This document shows, one piece after another, positions 26,137-34,794 of a DNA stretch of 64,000 nucleotides. Source of the DNA: Parvibaculaceae bacterium. Lineage in GTDB: Bacteria; Pseudomonadota; Alphaproteobacteria; Parvibaculales; Parvibaculaceae. Position numbers and translations under genes: made by a program. Location of the stretch: the NCBI GenBank assembly GCA_019636015.1, contig JAHBYJ010000001.1, positions 930,001 to 994,000 on the forward strand, written 5' to 3'. How positions within the stretch are numbered: the stretch's first letter is position 1; every line of letters begins with the position of its first letter. The notes under the pieces were generated by a model that had not been told where the DNA came from, made no database searches, and worked only from the letters and a program-made list of their open reading frames with translations.

Positions 26137-27297
26137 AACGTAATCCGCAAGCCGCTTCATGAAGGCCTCGCATTCCGCGATCTGCGACAGCTCGATGAAT
26201 TCGTCCGGCTTGTGCGCCTGCGCGATATCGCCGGGCCCGCAAACGACGGTTGGAATATCGGCAAGCTGAAAGAGCCCGGCCTCCGTGTTGTAGGACACGG
26301 CTTCGGCCGAATTGCATTGCGCGAGCTTCATCACAAGGGTTTCGCCCGGATCGCCGTCGAGGGCAGCAAGGCCCGGCGACTGCGCACGCGTCACCGTCTC
26401 GATCCGCGCTTCCGGATAGAGCGCCCGCATGCGGGGCAGCAGCTCCTTTTCCGCATGGACGTTGAAGCGCGCGATGATCTCTTCCGGATCGGCATCCGGC
26501 AACGTGCGGTATTCCCAGAGGAAGGTGCATTTCCGCGGAATGATGTTCACCGCCGTCCCACCCTTGATAAGACCCACGCTGATCGTCGTGTAGGGAGGGC
26601 TGAAACGGCCGGAAGGATCGCCGCGTTCGCGCATTTCCGCTGCAAGTCCCATCAGGAAGGAAATGAGCTCCGTCGCATATTGAATGGCGCTGACGCCGAG
26701 ATGCGTCTGGCTCGAATGATATTCGAGACCCGTCACGGTCGTTTGATAGGATTGAATGCCCTTATGCGCGTTCACCACCTTCATCGAAGAAGGTTCGCCG
26801 ACGATTACGACCTGTGGCTTCGGCAGCGTGCGGATGATGCTCTCGATCATGGGCCGCACACCGAGGCAGCCCACTTCCTCGTCATAGGACAAGGCGAAGT
26901 GAACCGGAACCTTCGGCCCGTCCCGAAGAAACGCCGGCACATGGGCAAGCGCCACGGCAAGAAAACTCTTCATGTCGGAGGTGCCGCGCCCGTAAAGCCT
27001 GCCATTGCGCTCCTCGACCTGGAAGGGATCGCTCGACCAGTCCTGCCCCTCGACCGGCACGACATCCGTATGGCCTGAAAGCACGATGCCGCCCGCCTGG
27101 CTTTCGTCGCCCAGCGTCGCGAAGAGATTGGCCTTGGTGCCGTCCTCGTTCATCACCCGGCGCGAGGCAACGCCGTGGCTTGCGAGGTAGCCCTCCACGA
27201 AGTCGATCAGCGCCAGATTGGAGAGGTGACTCGTCGTGTCGAACGAGATGAGCCTCTCGATCAATTCGCGGGACGTGAAGGATTGCGGCGCGGGCAT
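26119..27297 (-). CDS. argE: Acetylornithine deacetylase ArgE
   Basis: An M20-family zinc peptidase of 392 residues. Metal ligands lie in SGHTDVVP near residue 75, GRGTSDMKS near residue 107 and SYDEEVGCLG near residue 137. A dimerisation domain is in the middle, and the C-terminal ligand His is in QAHKPDEF. It hydrolyses N-acetylornithine to ornithine. The pathway neighbours argD and argF are 2 kb away but on the other strand. The last six codons overlap the BLUF gene end tail to tail. Confidence 0.92.
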   Translation of the reverse strand: MPAPQSFTSRELIERLISFDTTSHLSNLALIDFVEGYLASHGVASRRVMNEDGTKANLFATLGDESQAGGIVLSGHTDVVPVEGQDWSSDPFQVEERNGRLYGRGTSDMKSFLAVALAHVPAFLRDGPKVPVHFALSYDEEVGCLGVRPMIESIIRTLPKPQVVIVGEPSSMKVVNAHKGIQSYQTTVTGLEYHSSQTHLGVSAIQYATELISFLMGLAAEMRERGDPSGRFSPPYTTISVGLIKGGTAVNIIPRKCTFLWEYRTLPDADPEEIIARFNVHAEKELLPRMRALYPEARIETVTRAQSPGLAALDGDPGETLVMKLAQCNSAEAVSYNTEAGLFQLADIPTVVCGPGDIAQAHKPDEFIELSQIAECEAFMKRLADYVSGRPV

Positions 27298-27377
27298 GGG
27301 ATGGAAGCTTCCGGACTGGCAGGGACGGTGTGAGCCATCCTAGTCCGCCGCGCGCGAGGAAGCGAGGCCGCTTCCCC

Positions 27378-27770
27378 TCAGTGCAGCATCCGCTTCGCGT
27401 AGGGGCTGTCGAGCGAGAAAGCGGGAATATCGACCTCGAAAGTCTCGCCCCGGTCCGTTTCCATCTCGTAATTGCCGAACATGATGCCGGACGGCGCGCC
27501 GAGCGGGGTGCCGCTCGTATATTCGAATTTCTCACCGGGGCGGAGCAGGGGCTGCTCGCCGACGACGCCGGGCCCGCGCACCTCATGCACATGGCCCATC
27601 GCATCCGTGATCTTCCAGTAGCGGGAGCGCAGACGCACCGTCTCATCGCCGCGATTCTCGATCGTGACGTGATAGGCCCAGACGTAATAGTCCTGATCGG
27701 GCTCCGACTGGTCCTCGAGATAGGTCGGTTCGACCAGAATATTGATGGAGCGTGTTATGGCGCTGTACAT
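27378..27770 (-). CDS. apaG: ApaG (DUF525) protein
   Basis: The 130-residue protein is a single ApaG fibronectin-III-like beta sandwich. It contains [14 protein letters not shown] near residue 27, [15 protein letters not shown] near residue 70 and the family signature GIMFGNYEM near residue 95. Its biochemical role is unresolved; it is associated with ApaH/KsgA in enterics. I chose ATG 27770, with AAGGA ten bases upstream, over a longer frame that adds 46 low-complexity residues. The neighbours argE and metZ are on the same strand but separated by 80 and 190 bases. Confidence 0.93.
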   Translation of the reverse strand: MYSAITRSINILVEPTYLEDQSEPDQDYYVWAYHVTIENRGDETVRLRSRYWKITDAMGHVHEVRGPGVVGEQPLLRPGEKFEYTSGTPLGAPSGIMFGNYEMETDRGETFEVDIPAFSLDSPYAKRMLH

Positions 27771-27961
27771 CGGGCGGTCCTTGCGCGAGGCGTCATCGGT
27801 TTGCGGAACCGCAGCCCTTCTGGCCACGGCCCGGCGAGGAAAAATATGTGCCGCATGGGACGTCGCGGCAAGTGCCGCAGCGCCCATTCCCCGCCTCGCC
27901 TGCACCATATCGGCGGCGGGCTAACTTCCCCTTAACGGGGCAGCCCGCCGCCTGCTCTTGG

Positions 27962-29161
27962 TTAACCCTTTGCTGCGAAGGCGCGATCCATGTCCTCTGC
28001 GAGATCTACCGCATCCTCGAGCCCGACCGAAAGCCGCAGCAGCCCCTCATTGATGCCGAGTTCCTCGCGGGCTTCCTGTGTGAGCCGTTGATGGGTCGTC
28101 GTCGCAGGGTGTGTGATCAGGCTTTTGGCATCGCCCAGATTGTTCGAAATCTTCACCACCTGCAGTCCGTTCGCGAAGCGGAAGGCGCCTTCCTTGCCGC
28201 CTTTTACCTCGAAGGCGACGATATTGCCGCCCGCCGACATCTGGCTCATGGCGAGGTTGTGCTGCGGATGGCCCGGCAGGCCGGGATAGAAGACGCGCTC
28301 GACGCCGGGATGATTTTCGAGGAAACGGGCAACGCTCTCGGCATTGCGGGCGTGCTCGCGGACACGCAGGTCGAGTGTCTCGAGGCTTTTCAGCATGACC
28401 CAGGCATTGAAGGGGCTGAGACTCGGCCCCGTCTGGCGCATGAAATTCGACAGGTGATCGGCGATGAACTGCTGATCGGCAAGCACCACGCCGCCGAGGC
28501 AGCGGCCCTGACCGTCGATATGCTTCGTCGCCGAATAGATGACGACATCGGCACCTAGTTCGAGCGGCCGCTGCAGCACGGGCGTCGCAAAAACATTGTC
28601 GACGAAGAGCTTGGCGCCGGCGCCATGCGCGATGTCGGCAACGCCCTTGATGTCGATGATCTCGAGCGTCGGGTTCGACGGCGTCTCGAGGAAGAACACC
28701 TTGGTGTTCGGCTGAACGGCCTTCTGCCAGGCGTCGAGGTCGCGCCCGTCGATCAGCGTCGAGGTCACGCCATAGCGGGGCAGCAGATCTTCCACGATGT
28801 AGCGACAAGAGCCGAACAGCGCCCGCGACGAGACGACGTGGTCGCCCGCATTGAGGTAGCAGAGCATGGCCGCGGTGACAGCCGCCATGCCGGTGGCGGT
28901 CGCGCGGGCATCTTCCGCGCCTTCGAGCGCGATCATGCGCTCCTCGAACATGCGGACGGTGGGGTTCGAGAAGCGGCTATAGATGAAGCCCGGCTCCTCG
29001 TTCTTGAAGCGCCGCTCCGCCGCCTCCATGGTCTCGTAGACATAGCCCGAAGTGAGAAACATCGCCTCGCTGGTCTCGCCGAAGGGCGTGCGGAGCGTGC
29101 CGCCGTGAACGGCCTCGGTGCGGGCGCTCAGTTTCCTTCCGTCGCGTGTCGTCTTGCTCAT
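27962..29161 (-). CDS. metZ: O-succinylhomoserine sulfhydrylase MetZ
   Basis: The 399-residue PLP enzyme belongs to the Cys/Met metabolism family. FSNPTVRMFEERMIALEG is near residue 63, DNVFATP near residue 187, and the PLP Lys lies in YSATKHIDGQGR near residue 209. MetZ makes homocysteine directly from O-succinylhomoserine and sulfide. Preference for O-succinylhomoserine over cystathionine chemistry is inferred from overall resemblance and from the riboswitch. A SAM-II riboswitch and intrinsic terminator precede the gene. Start ATG 29161 is reached after GGGGTAG. Confidence 0.92.
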   Translation of the reverse strand: MSKTTRDGRKLSARTEAVHGGTLRTPFGETSEAMFLTSGYVYETMEAAERRFKNEEPGFIYSRFSNPTVRMFEERMIALEGAEDARATATGMAAVTAAMLCYLNAGDHVVSSRALFGSCRYIVEDLLPRYGVTSTLIDGRDLDAWQKAVQPNTKVFFLETPSNPTLEIIDIKGVADIAHGAGAKLFVDNVFATPVLQRPLELGADVVIYSATKHIDGQGRCLGGVVLADQQFIADHLSNFMRQTGPSLSPFNAWVMLKSLETLDLRVREHARNAESVARFLENHPGVERVFYPGLPGHPQHNLAMSQMSAGGNIVAFEVKGGKEGAFRFANGLQVVKISNNLGDAKSLITHPATTTHQRLTQEAREELGINEGLLRLSVGLEDAVDLAEDMDRAFAAKG

Positions 29162-29176
29162 CGGGCTACCCCAAAT

Positions 29177-29206
29177 AAAAAACCCCGACCGTGAAAGGGA
29201 TCGGGG
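29177..29206 (-). terminator. Intrinsic terminator between SAM-II riboswitch and metZ
   Basis: On the minus strand CCCCGA...TCGGGG is followed by six Us. It lies 12 bases downstream of the riboswitch aptamer and 16 bases before metZ, so it can serve as the premature terminator of the switch. Confidence 0.8.
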
Positions 29207-29218
29207 CTCGCGTCCCGA

Positions 29219-29274
29219 CCTTTTTAGCGAGTTGTTTAACGTGGCCGCAAGCCGGTCGGCTCAAATCACCACGG
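29219..29274 (-). promoter_or_regulatory. SAM-II riboswitch controlling metZ
   Basis: On the minus strand, GTGGTGATTTG is followed by the GCTTGCGGCCAC segment, CGTTAAAC and GCTAAAAAGG. These are the conserved SAM-II pieces that form the H-type pseudoknot (GTGG pairs with CCAC; the 3' GCTAAAAAGG is the hallmark end). It binds S-adenosylmethionine and reduces expression of methionine-synthesis genes. Its position, 58 bases before metZ, is typical. Confidence 0.92.
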
Positions 29275-29420
29275 GATTGGCGGGCATTTAAGGGGCCGGG
29301 GGCCCTTCCGTCAAGGCTTCAGGCGGACGGCCGGGCTTTCCCCCGCGCCCTGCGCCAATTATAACCGTCGCATGTGATCGGGGCGGATGACGCATCCCGA
29401 GCGGCAAGGCCCTGAAATCT

Positions 29421-30578
29421 ATGACCAAAGCGGCGGACGATCTTTTCCCCAACCACCAGGACGAGCCCCGCCGCGTGGGCCCCGGCCAGCTGCACACGAC
29501 CGGCATCCTGCCTTCGCATGGCATCGCCACGCTGATCCGCGAGAAGGAAATCTGGGGCGGGCTCGAAATCGACAAGAGCCAGATCCAGCCGGCAAGCCTT
29601 GACCTCAGGCTCGGAACGACCGCCTATCGCCTGCGCGCCTCCTTCCTGCCGGGGCCGGAACGCGGCGTGATGGAATGCGTCGAGGAGCTGATGCTCCACA
29701 AGATCGACCTGACGGAAGGCGCGGTGCTGGAAACGGGCTGCGTCTATCTTGTACCGCTTGTCGAGGCGCTGGCGCTGTCGGAAAAGACATCGGCGTCGGC
29801 CAACCCGAAAAGCTCGACCGGACGCCTCGACGTCTTCACGCGGCTGATTGCGGATTTCTCCGCCGAGTTCGATCAGGTGGCGGCGGGCTACAAGGGCCAT
29901 CTCTATCTTGAGATCAGCCCCCGGACCTTCCCCATTCTCGTGCGTCCGGGCTCGCGTCTCGCGCAGATCCGCTTCCGCCGCGGCACGCATACCTGCACCG
30001 ATGCCGAGATGAAGCGGCTCCATGAGGAACTCCGCCTCGTGGACGGCGAGGCCGATATCGATGGCGGCATCGCGCTCACCGTCAATCTCGACGCGGAGAG
30101 CGAGGACGAGATCGTCGGCTACCGCGCCAAGCGTCATTCAGGCGTCATCGATATCGACAAGGTGAATGCCTATGAGGTGCGGGACTTCTGGGACCCCGTG
30201 CATGTACGCCCCGGCAAGGGCCTTATTCTGGATCCGGACGAATTCTACATCCTTGCGACCGCCGAGGCGCTCCACATCCCGGCGACCCATGCCGCGGAAA
30301 TGGTGCCCTATAACCCGCTTGTCGGCGAATTCCGCGTGCATTATGCGGGTTTCTTCGATCCGGGCTTCGGCGCGCGCGAGGCGGGCGGCTCAGGCAGCCG
30401 CATCGTCCTCGAGGTGCGCTCGCATGATGTGCCCTTCATCCTCGAACACGGACAGGTCGTCGGCCGTTTCGTGCTGGAGCGGCTGACGGATCGTCCCTCC
30501 GTGCTTTACGGCGCGGGCCTCGGCTCGAACTATCAGAAACAGGGCCTGAAACTCTCCAAGCATTTCCGCCTGAAATAA
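29421..30578 (+). CDS. dcd: dCTP deaminase, tandem-domain form
   Basis: The 385-residue protein is about twice the length of E. coli Dcd (193) and consists of two dUTPase/Dcd-like beta-barrel halves. The first carries QPASLDLRLG near residue 54 and KSSTGRLDVFTRLI near residue 130. The second begins near residue 240 with HVRPGKGLILDPDEFYILATAE and ends GQVVGRFVLERL. The enzyme deaminates dCTP to dUTP for thymidylate supply. The fused form is known in alphaproteobacteria. The stop directly abuts the convergent dienelactone hydrolase gene, with no bases between. Confidence 0.88.
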   Translation: MTKAADDLFPNHQDEPRRVGPGQLHTTGILPSHGIATLIREKEIWGGLEIDKSQIQPASLDLRLGTTAYRLRASFLPGPERGVMECVEELMLHKIDLTEGAVLETGCVYLVPLVEALALSEKTSASANPKSSTGRLDVFTRLIADFSAEFDQVAAGYKGHLYLEISPRTFPILVRPGSRLAQIRFRRGTHTCTDAEMKRLHEELRLVDGEADIDGGIALTVNLDAESEDEIVGYRAKRHSGVIDIDKVNAYEVRDFWDPVHVRPGKGLILDPDEFYILATAEALHIPATHAAEMVPYNPLVGEFRVHYAGFFDPGFGAREAGGSGSRIVLEVRSHDVPFILEHGQVVGRFVLERLTDRPSVLYGAGLGSNYQKQGLKLSKHFRLK

Positions 30579-31304
30579 TCAGCCAAGCACTTCCGAAAAG
30601 AAGTTCTGCATGGCCTGCCATGAACGGCGGTCGGCATCGGCGTCGTACTTGATGCCCCGCTCCGGCGCATGCGCGCCGATGGCCGTGAAGGCATGCATGG
30701 CATGGCCGTAGGCATGAAGCTGCCAGTCGGCGCCCGCCTCGGTCATCTCCTTCGCCACGCCGACAACGCTGTCCGGCGCCGCCATGGGGTCGTCCCAGCC
30801 ATGCAGGATGAGAACTTTGGCCGTGATCTTGCCCTGCGGCCCGAGCGCCGGTGGCATGAAGATGCCGTGGAAGCTGACGACGCCCTGGAGGCCGGGTGCA
30901 GCGGCACGCGCCATATCGAGAACGCAAAGCCCGCCGAAGCAATAGCCCATCGCGCCGATCCTGGAGGCATCGACCGCCTCATGTGCCTCTGCGGCTTCGA
31001 GCCCCGCGAGCAAGCGCTTCTTCAGAAGCGCGCGGTCGGCGAGGAGCGGACCCATCAAGTGGGAATTGTCGCCCTGCTCGTCGCCACGAACGCCCTTGCC
31101 GTATACATCGAGCGCGAAGGCGGTGTAGCCGAGCGCCGCCATCTGGTCGGTGCGGGCCCGCGTACCCTGGTTGAGCCCGCTCCAGTCATGGGCGACGAGA
31201 ACCGTCGGGTGCTTGCCGCCACCTGCCGGCTGAGCGACATAGGCCTCGAACGTCGTTTCTCCATCGCCGTACTCGACAAAACCGGTCTTGATGCTGGCGG
31301 ACAT
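30579..31304 (-). CDS. Dienelactone hydrolase family protein
   Basis: The 241-residue alpha/beta hydrolase has the DLH triad: Cys in GYCFGG near residue 121, Asp in LHGWDDP near residue 171 and His in HAMHAF near residue 203. Some members hydrolyse dienelactones in chlorocatechol breakdown, but this one lacks any aromatic-degradation neighbours, so its substrate is open. It is convergent with dcd without any gap. Confidence 0.88.
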   Translation of the reverse strand: MSASIKTGFVEYGDGETTFEAYVAQPAGGGKHPTVLVAHDWSGLNQGTRARTDQMAALGYTAFALDVYGKGVRGDEQGDNSHLMGPLLADRALLKKRLLAGLEAAEAHEAVDASRIGAMGYCFGGLCVLDMARAAAPGLQGVVSFHGIFMPPALGPQGKITAKVLILHGWDDPMAAPDSVVGVAKEMTEAGADWQLHAYGHAMHAFTAIGAHAPERGIKYDADADRRSWQAMQNFFSEVLG

Positions 31305-31399
31305 GGGCTCCCCTGAAGTGCTGATTGATTCCTCGACGGAAGACTAAGGGCCTCCGCGTCTGCAATCCAGCCGGAGAAGCGACAGAACCGGCGAACTCG

Positions 31400-31421
31400 G
31401 CTATGAAGTTTTTGTCATAGC
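31400..31421. promoter_or_regulatory. Inverted repeat upstream of lrgAB
   Basis: GCTATGA and TCATAGC, seven-base perfect arms separated by eight bases (AGTTTTTG), lie 28 bases before the LrgA-type start. It could be an operator for the two-gene operon; no regulator gene is adjacent. Confidence 0.4.
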
Positions 31422-31449
31422 GGATGCCCTTCACGGATTGCCACGAGCC

Positions 31450-31827
31450 ATGCGCCTTGCCGGTCAGCTCTTTCTCGCCTTTCTCGTTCTCGTTGCCTGC
31501 GATACGGCGGGACGCCTCATCTCCTGGTGGCTCGGTCTGCCGGTGCCGGGCACGGTGATCGGCATATTGTTCCTGCTCGGCGGGCTTGTCGCGATCCGCC
31601 GTGTGCCGGAAGCGGTCGGCCGCGTCGCGGATTTCCTGCTCGCGCATCTGAACTTTCTCTACATTCCGGCGGGCGTCGGCGTAATGAGCTATGCGGCGCT
31701 CTTCGCCGAAGATCTCTGGCCCATTCTCGTTGCGCTGTTCGCCAGCACCTTCCTCGCCATGCTGGCAGCGGGATATGCCTTCATGGCGGTGGCGCGGCTC
31801 ACCGGAAACCGGGAGCGCGGCGAATGA
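31450..31827 (+). CDS. lrgA: CidA/LrgA family membrane protein
   Basis: The 125-residue protein has four predicted helices and the CidA/LrgA signature LPVPGTVIGILFLL near residue 33, with NFLYIPAGVGVMSY near residue 75. The family forms small holin-like or metabolite-transporting complexes with LrgB; in some bacteria these pairs move pyruvate or glycolate. The start is ATG 31450. The stop overlaps lrgB by 4 bases (ATGA). Confidence 0.9.
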   Translation: MRLAGQLFLAFLVLVACDTAGRLISWWLGLPVPGTVIGILFLLGGLVAIRRVPEAVGRVADFLLAHLNFLYIPAGVGVMSYAALFAEDLWPILVALFASTFLAMLAAGYAFMAVARLTGNRERGE

Positions 31828-32546
31828 GCGATATCGGCATCAAGCTCATCTATTGGGACAGGGTCTTCGAGGCGGGATTCTGGATTCTCGTCACACTGTT
31901 CTTCTACTACCTTGCGCTGCGCATCCAGCGTGCGCTGGGTGGCACGCCGCTTGCGAACCCGGTGTTGCTTGCCGCCGCGCCGATCATCGGGTTGCTCATC
32001 GCGGCGGACATCTGGGTCGGCGACTATATGGGCGGCGGACAGGCGCTGCTCTGGCTGCTCGGACCCGCGACCGTTGGCATCGCCGTGCCGCTCTACCGCA
32101 ATTTTGCGCGTGTGCGCTCGGCGCTTCTGCCGATGGCGGCGGCGCTCGTCACAGGCTCAACGGTTGCCGTCGTTTCTGCCGTGCTGATCGGCGATGCGAT
32201 GGGCGCGAGCGTCGAGACAATCCGCTCGCTCGCGCCGAAATCCGTGACGACGCCGATCGCGATGGGCATCGCCGAAGAGATCGGCGGCTATCCCTCGCTC
32301 GCCGCCGCCTTCGTGATCCTGACGGGAATCGTCGGCGCGGTTTTTGGCGCGGCGTTCTTCCAGCTTTTGCGCATCCGCGACGAGCGGGCGAAAGGCTTTG
32401 CCATGGGGATTGCCGCGCATGGCATAGGTACGGCGCGCGCCTTTCAGGAAAACGAAGTGCAAGGCACCTTCTCGGGCATCGCCATGGCGCTCAACGGCAT
32501 TGTGACGGCGCTCGTGCTGCCGCTTCTGTGGCTCGCCTTTTCCTAG
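31824..32546 (+). CDS. lrgB: LrgB family membrane protein
   Basis: The 240-residue protein has eight or so helices and the LrgB signature LAPKSVTTPIAMGIAEEIGG near residue 135. AHGIGTARAFQENEVQGTFSG near residue 195 is also diagnostic. It is coupled to lrgA by ATGA overlap and probably works with it in the inner membrane. Its stop codon shares the palindrome CTAG with the convergent radical SAM gene, so the two coding regions overlap by 4 bases. Confidence 0.92.
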   Translation: MSDIGIKLIYWDRVFEAGFWILVTLFFYYLALRIQRALGGTPLANPVLLAAAPIIGLLIAADIWVGDYMGGGQALLWLLGPATVGIAVPLYRNFARVRSALLPMAAALVTGSTVAVVSAVLIGDAMGASVETIRSLAPKSVTTPIAMGIAEEIGGYPSLAAAFVILTGIVGAVFGAAFFQLLRIRDERAKGFAMGIAAHGIGTARAFQENEVQGTFSGIAMALNGIVTALVLPLLWLAFS

Positions 32547-33493
32547 GCCGAGCAGCTTGCGCCGCCGAGAACGCAGAACTTCGCGCAGTGGCGGTGGTTG
32601 AGCTTCACGGGAGCAAGGCTTTCGGCAAGCGTCGTCCCCATCTCGAATTGCGGATCGTCCGGCAGCAGCGTGCAGGAGATCACGGTGGGCGATGAAGCGC
32701 CCCGGCGCTTCACGACCATGCGGCTCGTCGCGCACATCATCGACGCGGGATCGACATGCAGGATATCCCAGCAGGCGGTGGTGATTTCCGGCACGTCGGC
32801 CTGTTCATCCATCTCGGGGAAGAGAACCAGAGATGCAGGGTTCCGCGCATCGAGCGAAAGCCCCTCGCGCGCAAAGAGCGCGGCAAAGCCAGCTCGCACA
32901 TCATCTTCCGTCTCGCCTGATGTGGTGCGGCCTGCGACGGCGATCGTGAAATTTTCGGATGAAAGCCAGCGAAGCCCCTCCATCGTCTTGGCGAAGCTGC
33001 CCGCGCCGCGCTCGGCGTCGTGCAGCGCCTCGGTGTAGTGATCGAGGCTGACGCGGAGCTTGATCGAGTTGCCGAAGACCTCGTGCAGCGCAATGAGCCC
33101 GGCCTTCACGCGCGGGCGCTGCATCGGCTGCATCGCATTGGTGAGGATCAGCACGTCATGGCCGCGCGTCAGCGCGTCTTCCAGCATCTCGATCATGCCG
33201 GGATTCATGAAGGGCTCGCCGCCGGTGAAACCGATTTCCGGAAGCGGTGTCCCGGCCTGCGCCGCAATTGCTGCCGCCTCGTCGAGATAGAGCACCGCTT
33301 CTTCCGGTGCGATATAGACAAGGCGGTCGTCCGTCGGGCTCGAATGGATGTAGCAATTCACGCATTCGATGTTGCAGAGCGTGCCGGTATTGATCCAGAG
33401 CGTGTCGAGGCTGCGAAAGGCGACGGAAGCGCGCGTCTCGCCCTTGGCGGTGACATCCGGGTGGAGAAATTTCTGCGGCGCGATCTCGTTCAT
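32543..33493 (-). CDS. Radical SAM protein of unknown specificity
   Basis: The 316-residue enzyme carries the radical SAM cluster motif CNIECVNC (CxxxCxxC) near residue 40, and GFTGGEPFMNP near residue 89 as the SAM-binding GGE motif. A cysteine-rich tail ending HCAKFCVLGGASCSA (three Cys within the last twelve residues) suggests an auxiliary Fe-S cluster or a metal site. I chose the ATG at 33493 over a TTG two codons upstream. There is no precursor peptide or cofactor gene next to it. The substrate is unknown. Confidence 0.86.
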   Translation of the reverse strand: MNEIAPQKFLHPDVTAKGETRASVAFRSLDTLWINTGTLCNIECVNCYIHSSPTDDRLVYIAPEEAVLYLDEAAAIAAQAGTPLPEIGFTGGEPFMNPGMIEMLEDALTRGHDVLILTNAMQPMQRPRVKAGLIALHEVFGNSIKLRVSLDHYTEALHDAERGAGSFAKTMEGLRWLSSENFTIAVAGRTTSGETEDDVRAGFAALFAREGLSLDARNPASLVLFPEMDEQADVPEITTACWDILHVDPASMMCATSRMVVKRRGASSPTVISCTLLPDDPQFEMGTTLAESLAPVKLNHRHCAKFCVLGGASCSA

Positions 33494-33582
33494 GAGCAAA
33501 ACCTATCACCGCGCCCGGGCTTCGCCATTCACAATTCCGGGAGGGCTGGTAGTCTGCACGCGGGCGGCAAAAGGGGCATGAC

Positions 33583-34602
33583 GTGCAGCGAAAACTGACA
33601 AAGGGCGAACTTCTTGACGGGCGGGGGCGGCTCATCGAGGCGGGCTGGGCGACGGAAGAGACCCGGCGCTACCACCGCGCCGCCATCAAGGCCGGCTGGC
33701 ATCGCATCAAGGAATGGGACTATTACGCCGTTCTGAACGGCCGCTACGGCTTTGCCTGCGTCGTCGCCGACAATGGCTATATGGGGCTTCTGAACGCCGT
33801 CTGGCTCGATTTCGAAAAGCCGGGCTTTACCGAGGAAGGCGTCATCATTCCCTTCCCGCGCGGTCGGATGAAGCTCCCCGAAAGCGCGGACGAGGGCGAT
33901 ATCGTCCAGCATCACCCGAAAATGGACATCGCCTTCCGCCATGTGCCGGGCGGGCGCCGGCTCACGCTTTCCTATCCGGGCTTCGGCAAGGGCCGCGGCA
34001 TGGAGGCCGATCTCTTCCTTGCGCAGCCGCCGATGGACCGCATGGTGATCGCAACGCCCTTCGCCGATGCGCCGCGCGCCTTCTATTACAACCAGAAGAT
34101 CAACTGCATGGCGGCGGAAGGCAGGGTGACGGTGGGCGGCGAGACATTCGCCTTCGAGCCGGCGACCTCGTTCGGCGTGCTCGACTGGGGCCGCGGCGTC
34201 TGGACCTATGACAATGTCTGGTACTGGGGCTCGGCTTCGGGCATGGCGGAGGGAAAACCCTTCGGCTTCAATATCGGCTATGGTTTCGGCGATACCTCGG
34301 CGGCATCGGAGAACATGATCTTCTTCGACGGCCGCGCGCATAAATTCGATCAGGTGCGGTTTCACCTGCCCGAGGGGACGTTCGACGGCGCGCCATGGAC
34401 CTTCAGCAGCAATGACGGCCGTTTTGAAATGACGTTCGAGCCGATTGTGGACCGCCACAGTGCGGTGGACCTGAAGCTCATCCGCTCCATCCAGCATCAG
34501 GTCTTCGGACGCTTTTCGGGTGTGGCCGTACTGGACGACGGGCGGCGGGTCGAGGTGAAGGACTTCATCGGCTTTGCCGAGGAAGTGCAGAACCGCTGGT
34601 GA
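33583..34602 (+). CDS. DUF2804 domain-containing protein
   Basis: The 339-residue protein starts at GTG 33583 with AAGGGG upstream. It shows the DUF2804 pattern: short N-terminal KLTKGELLDGRG, KEWDYYAVL near residue 43, FYYNQKINCM near residue 167 and DWGRGVWTYDNVWYWGSASG near residue 205. It is rich in Trp and Tyr and probably a beta-sandwich related to lipocalin-like AttH/CrtC carotenoid hydratase folds. The function is unknown. No signal peptide is visible. Confidence 0.82.
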   Translation: MQRKLTKGELLDGRGRLIEAGWATEETRRYHRAAIKAGWHRIKEWDYYAVLNGRYGFACVVADNGYMGLLNAVWLDFEKPGFTEEGVIIPFPRGRMKLPESADEGDIVQHHPKMDIAFRHVPGGRRLTLSYPGFGKGRGMEADLFLAQPPMDRMVIATPFADAPRAFYYNQKINCMAAEGRVTVGGETFAFEPATSFGVLDWGRGVWTYDNVWYWGSASGMAEGKPFGFNIGYGFGDTSAASENMIFFDGRAHKFDQVRFHLPEGTFDGAPWTFSSNDGRFEMTFEPIVDRHSAVDLKLIRSIQHQVFGRFSGVAVLDDGRRVEVKDFIGFAEEVQNRW

Positions 34603-34647
34603 GCCCCTTGCGGAAAACGCGCCGAAACCGTAACTAGAAGGTCCGGC

Positions 34648-34721
34648 GCGGGTGTAGCTCAATGGTAGAGCAGAAGCTTCCCAAGCTTACGACGAGGGTT
34701 CGATTCCCTTCACCCGCTCCA
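34648..34721 (+). tRNA. tRNA-Gly (anticodon CCC)
   Basis: A full cloverleaf of 74 bases including encoded CCA. The acceptor GCGGGTG pairs with CACCCGC, the D arm is GCTC...GAGC, the anticodon loop TTCCCAA gives CCC, and the T arm is AGGGTTCGATTCCCT. The outer pair of the anticodon stem (G-A) is mismatched. It reads GGG glycine codons. Confidence 0.95.
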
Positions 34722-34752
34722 GTTATTTCAAGCACTTACGCAGAGCCCTGAC

Positions 34753-34770
34753 GGATGCGCGGGCGCATCC
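34753..34770. terminator. GC hairpin between tRNA-Gly and cysNC
   Basis: GGATGCGC-GG-GCGCATCC, a perfect 8-bp stem with 2-base loop, has no U-tract in either direction. It is placed 32 bases after the tRNA and 25 bases after the convergent cysNC stop. Confidence 0.4.
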
Positions 34771-34794
34771 GGGCTTCGACTTTGCGCTGCCCGA

